64,000 bases of DNA from contig NZ_SLWX01000006.1 in NCBI RefSeq assembly GCF_004340525.1, positions 1 through 64,000 on the forward strand, read 5' to 3'. Both the position numbers and the translations under genes were made by a program. Below, one piece after another: positions 62,861 to 64,000 of the stretch. Within the stretch, counting starts at the first letter, position 1, and each line of letters starts with the position of its first letter. The notes under the pieces were generated by a model. It made no database searches and was not told where the DNA came from. It was given only the letters and a program-made list of their open reading frames with translations. The stretch is from Chromatocurvus halotolerans (GTDB taxonomy: Bacteria > Pseudomonadota > Gammaproteobacteria > Pseudomonadales > Halieaceae).

Positions 62861-64000
62861 ATGCCCACCCTTCTACGACCAAGCCTGCAGTGGTTTTGCG
62901 CAATGTCTCTGGCGGCCGGCGTAAACGCCGCGGAACTGCACATCGACGTGCAGAAAAAAGTGCTGGATAACGGTGTCACGGTGCTGGTCTGGGAGCGGGA
63001 GTCTGCAGGCCGCGTCGGCGCGCGCAGCTTTTACAAGGTAGACATTGCCGCCGAGCGACCCGGCACCGTCGGACTGGTGCACATGCTGGAGCATCACCTG
63101 TTCAAGGGCGACGATATCGCCGGCACCCGGGACTGGGAGAAAGAGCGCGCCGTCGCAGCGCGCGTCGAGACGCTGGCGCGGCGGGTCACCGACGCGAAGA
63201 ACAGCCAGCGCCAGTGCCTGCTGCAGCGAGACGTTTTCGCCGAACTGGAGAACGACTGCAGCACCCCGGAACTTGACGCCCTGCGAGCCGAACTCGCAAG
63301 AGCGGCCGATGCACAGAATGAACTGGCGGAAATTGAATGGTATTTCGGTGCCATTCAGGCGGCCGGGGGAACGGGCACCACCGCGTCCACGGGACGCGAC
63401 TGGATGAAGTTCGATGTGGATCTGCCGGCCAACAAGCTGGAGCTGTTCATGTGGGCCGAGCGCTCGCGCGTGGAAAACCCGGTATTCCGGCATTTCGAGC
63501 CGGAGAAGGAAGTCGTTGTCGATCAGATTCGCCGCTACGACAATAACCCCGACGGCAAATTCAACCGTGTTCTGCGCTCAATGACCTACGACGCCCATCC
63601 CTATGGCTGGGCACACTGGTTCAGCGATCTGACCCAGGCCACGCGCGAGGATCACTGGGAAATTTTCTACAAGTATTTCATCCCGCAGAATCTGGTGCTG
63701 GTTGTTGTCGGTGACGTCGAGGCCGAGCAGGTCTACGACATGGCAGAGGACTACTTCGGCAGCTGGCAACCCGTGCGACCGTCGCCACGACTGCGCACCG
63801 TCGAGCCCGAGCCTATTGGACAGAAACGCCTCGCTGTCACCGCGGCAGCGGGACCGGCGGTAGCGATCAACGTGCCGATGCCCGCGGTCGGGCATGCCGA
63901 TGCACCGGTATTCGATCTCCTGGCCGAACTGCTCGGTGGTCCACGCGGACAACTCGCGGCGCGTCTGGTGGACGAGGAACGGCTGGCGACCGAGGCCTCC
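62861..64000 (+). CDS. M16 family zinc peptidase, N-terminal part (cut by window end)
   Basis: An open frame of 380 codons running off the window. A signal peptide (about 1-23, ending VNA-A) is followed by the inverted zinc motif HMLEH (HxxEH) near residues 71-75 in GLVHMLEHHLFKG. An EPEKEVVVDQIRRYDNN segment downstream supplies the third ligand Glu, as in pitrilysin-like peptidases. It would degrade peptides in the periplasm. An unusual helical, Cys-containing insertion (about 85-145) lies between the zinc motif and the next strand. Confidence 0.88.
   Translation, partial: MPTLLRPSLQWFCAMSLAAGVNAAELHIDVQKKVLDNGVTVLVWERESAGRVGARSFYKVDIAAERPGTVGLVHMLEHHLFKGDDIAGTRDWEKERAVAARVETLARRVTDAKNSQRQCLLQRDVFAELENDCSTPELDALRAELARAADAQNELAEIEWYFGAIQAAGGTGTTASTGRDWMKFDVDLPANKLELFMWAERSRVENPVFRHFEPEKEVVVDQIRRYDNNPDGKFNRVLRSMTYDAHPYGWAHWFSDLTQATREDHWEIFYKYFIPQNLVLVVVGDVEAEQVYDMAEDYFGSWQPVRPSPRLRTVEPEPIGQKRLAVTAAAGPAVAINVPMPAVGHADAPVFDLLAELLGGPRGQLAARLVDEERLATEAS

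Overview
The window joins two different pieces of DNA at about 20.6 kb. Positions 1 to about 20,600 are a mobile genomic island, and its left end lies outside the window. Positions about 20,680 to 64,000 are host chromosome with dense, ordinary metabolic genes. The junction is a tRNA-Arg(ACG) gene. The island's large serine recombinase has its last codons inside the 3' half of that tRNA, as expected for an element inserted there. The host looks like a GC-rich gammaproteobacterium, probably marine and amino-acid degrading. The basis is speA, a carboxyspermidine polyamine route, NtrC-type and Lrp-type regulators, a fused indolepyruvate oxidoreductase with leucine dehydrogenase, RND efflux and CHAD/CYTH proteins. 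That assignment is inference, because the window has no rRNA or marker gene that settles it.

Island, left to right: an AT-rich palindromic segment; an ArdC-like antirestriction metalloprotease (minus strand); a small-ORF region ending in a clear terminator; a helicase-nuclease fusion (plus strand, 2451-4928). Next comes a minus-strand run of six tightly packed genes, read from 14.6 kb down to 4.9 kb: ribbon-helix-helix protein, hsdM, hsdS, hsdR, SIR2-APAZ protein, short prokaryotic Argonaute. Each junction is a 4-nt stop/start overlap or, in one case, a 2-nt gap. A complete type I restriction-modification system and a complete SPARSA-type short-Argonaute NADase system therefore appear to form one transcriptional unit. 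Right of this are a palindrome-rich gene-free segment, an unrecognised 446-aa gene, a divergent three-gene set (small soluble protein, four-helix membrane protein, secreted vWA protein), and a small ORF coupled to the serine recombinase.

Chromosome, 20.7-35 kb: a GAF-PAS-GGDEF-EAL-CZB cyclic-di-GMP protein, a TauE-type permease, several exported or unknown proteins, an Lrp regulator divergent from a class V PLP enzyme, a two-RCK channel-like protein with no K+ filter, a DUF4168 protein, and a histidine kinase/NtrC-type regulator pair.

Chromosome, 35-43 kb: a polyamine operon (speA, carboxynorspermidine/carboxyspermidine dehydrogenase, nspC, speB) that would convert arginine to putrescine and then spermidine. 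It runs directly into modABC for molybdate uptake.

Chromosome, 43-64 kb: an M14 peptidase; leucine dehydrogenase and a fused indolepyruvate:ferredoxin oxidoreductase with a divergent Lrp regulator; a methionine aminotransferase/omega-amidase pair; an RND efflux adaptor and pump; a gamma-glutamyltransferase; an aminoacylase-like amidohydrolase; CHAD and CYTH proteins; and the start of an M16 peptidase cut by the window end. Together these point to peptide and amino-acid catabolism.
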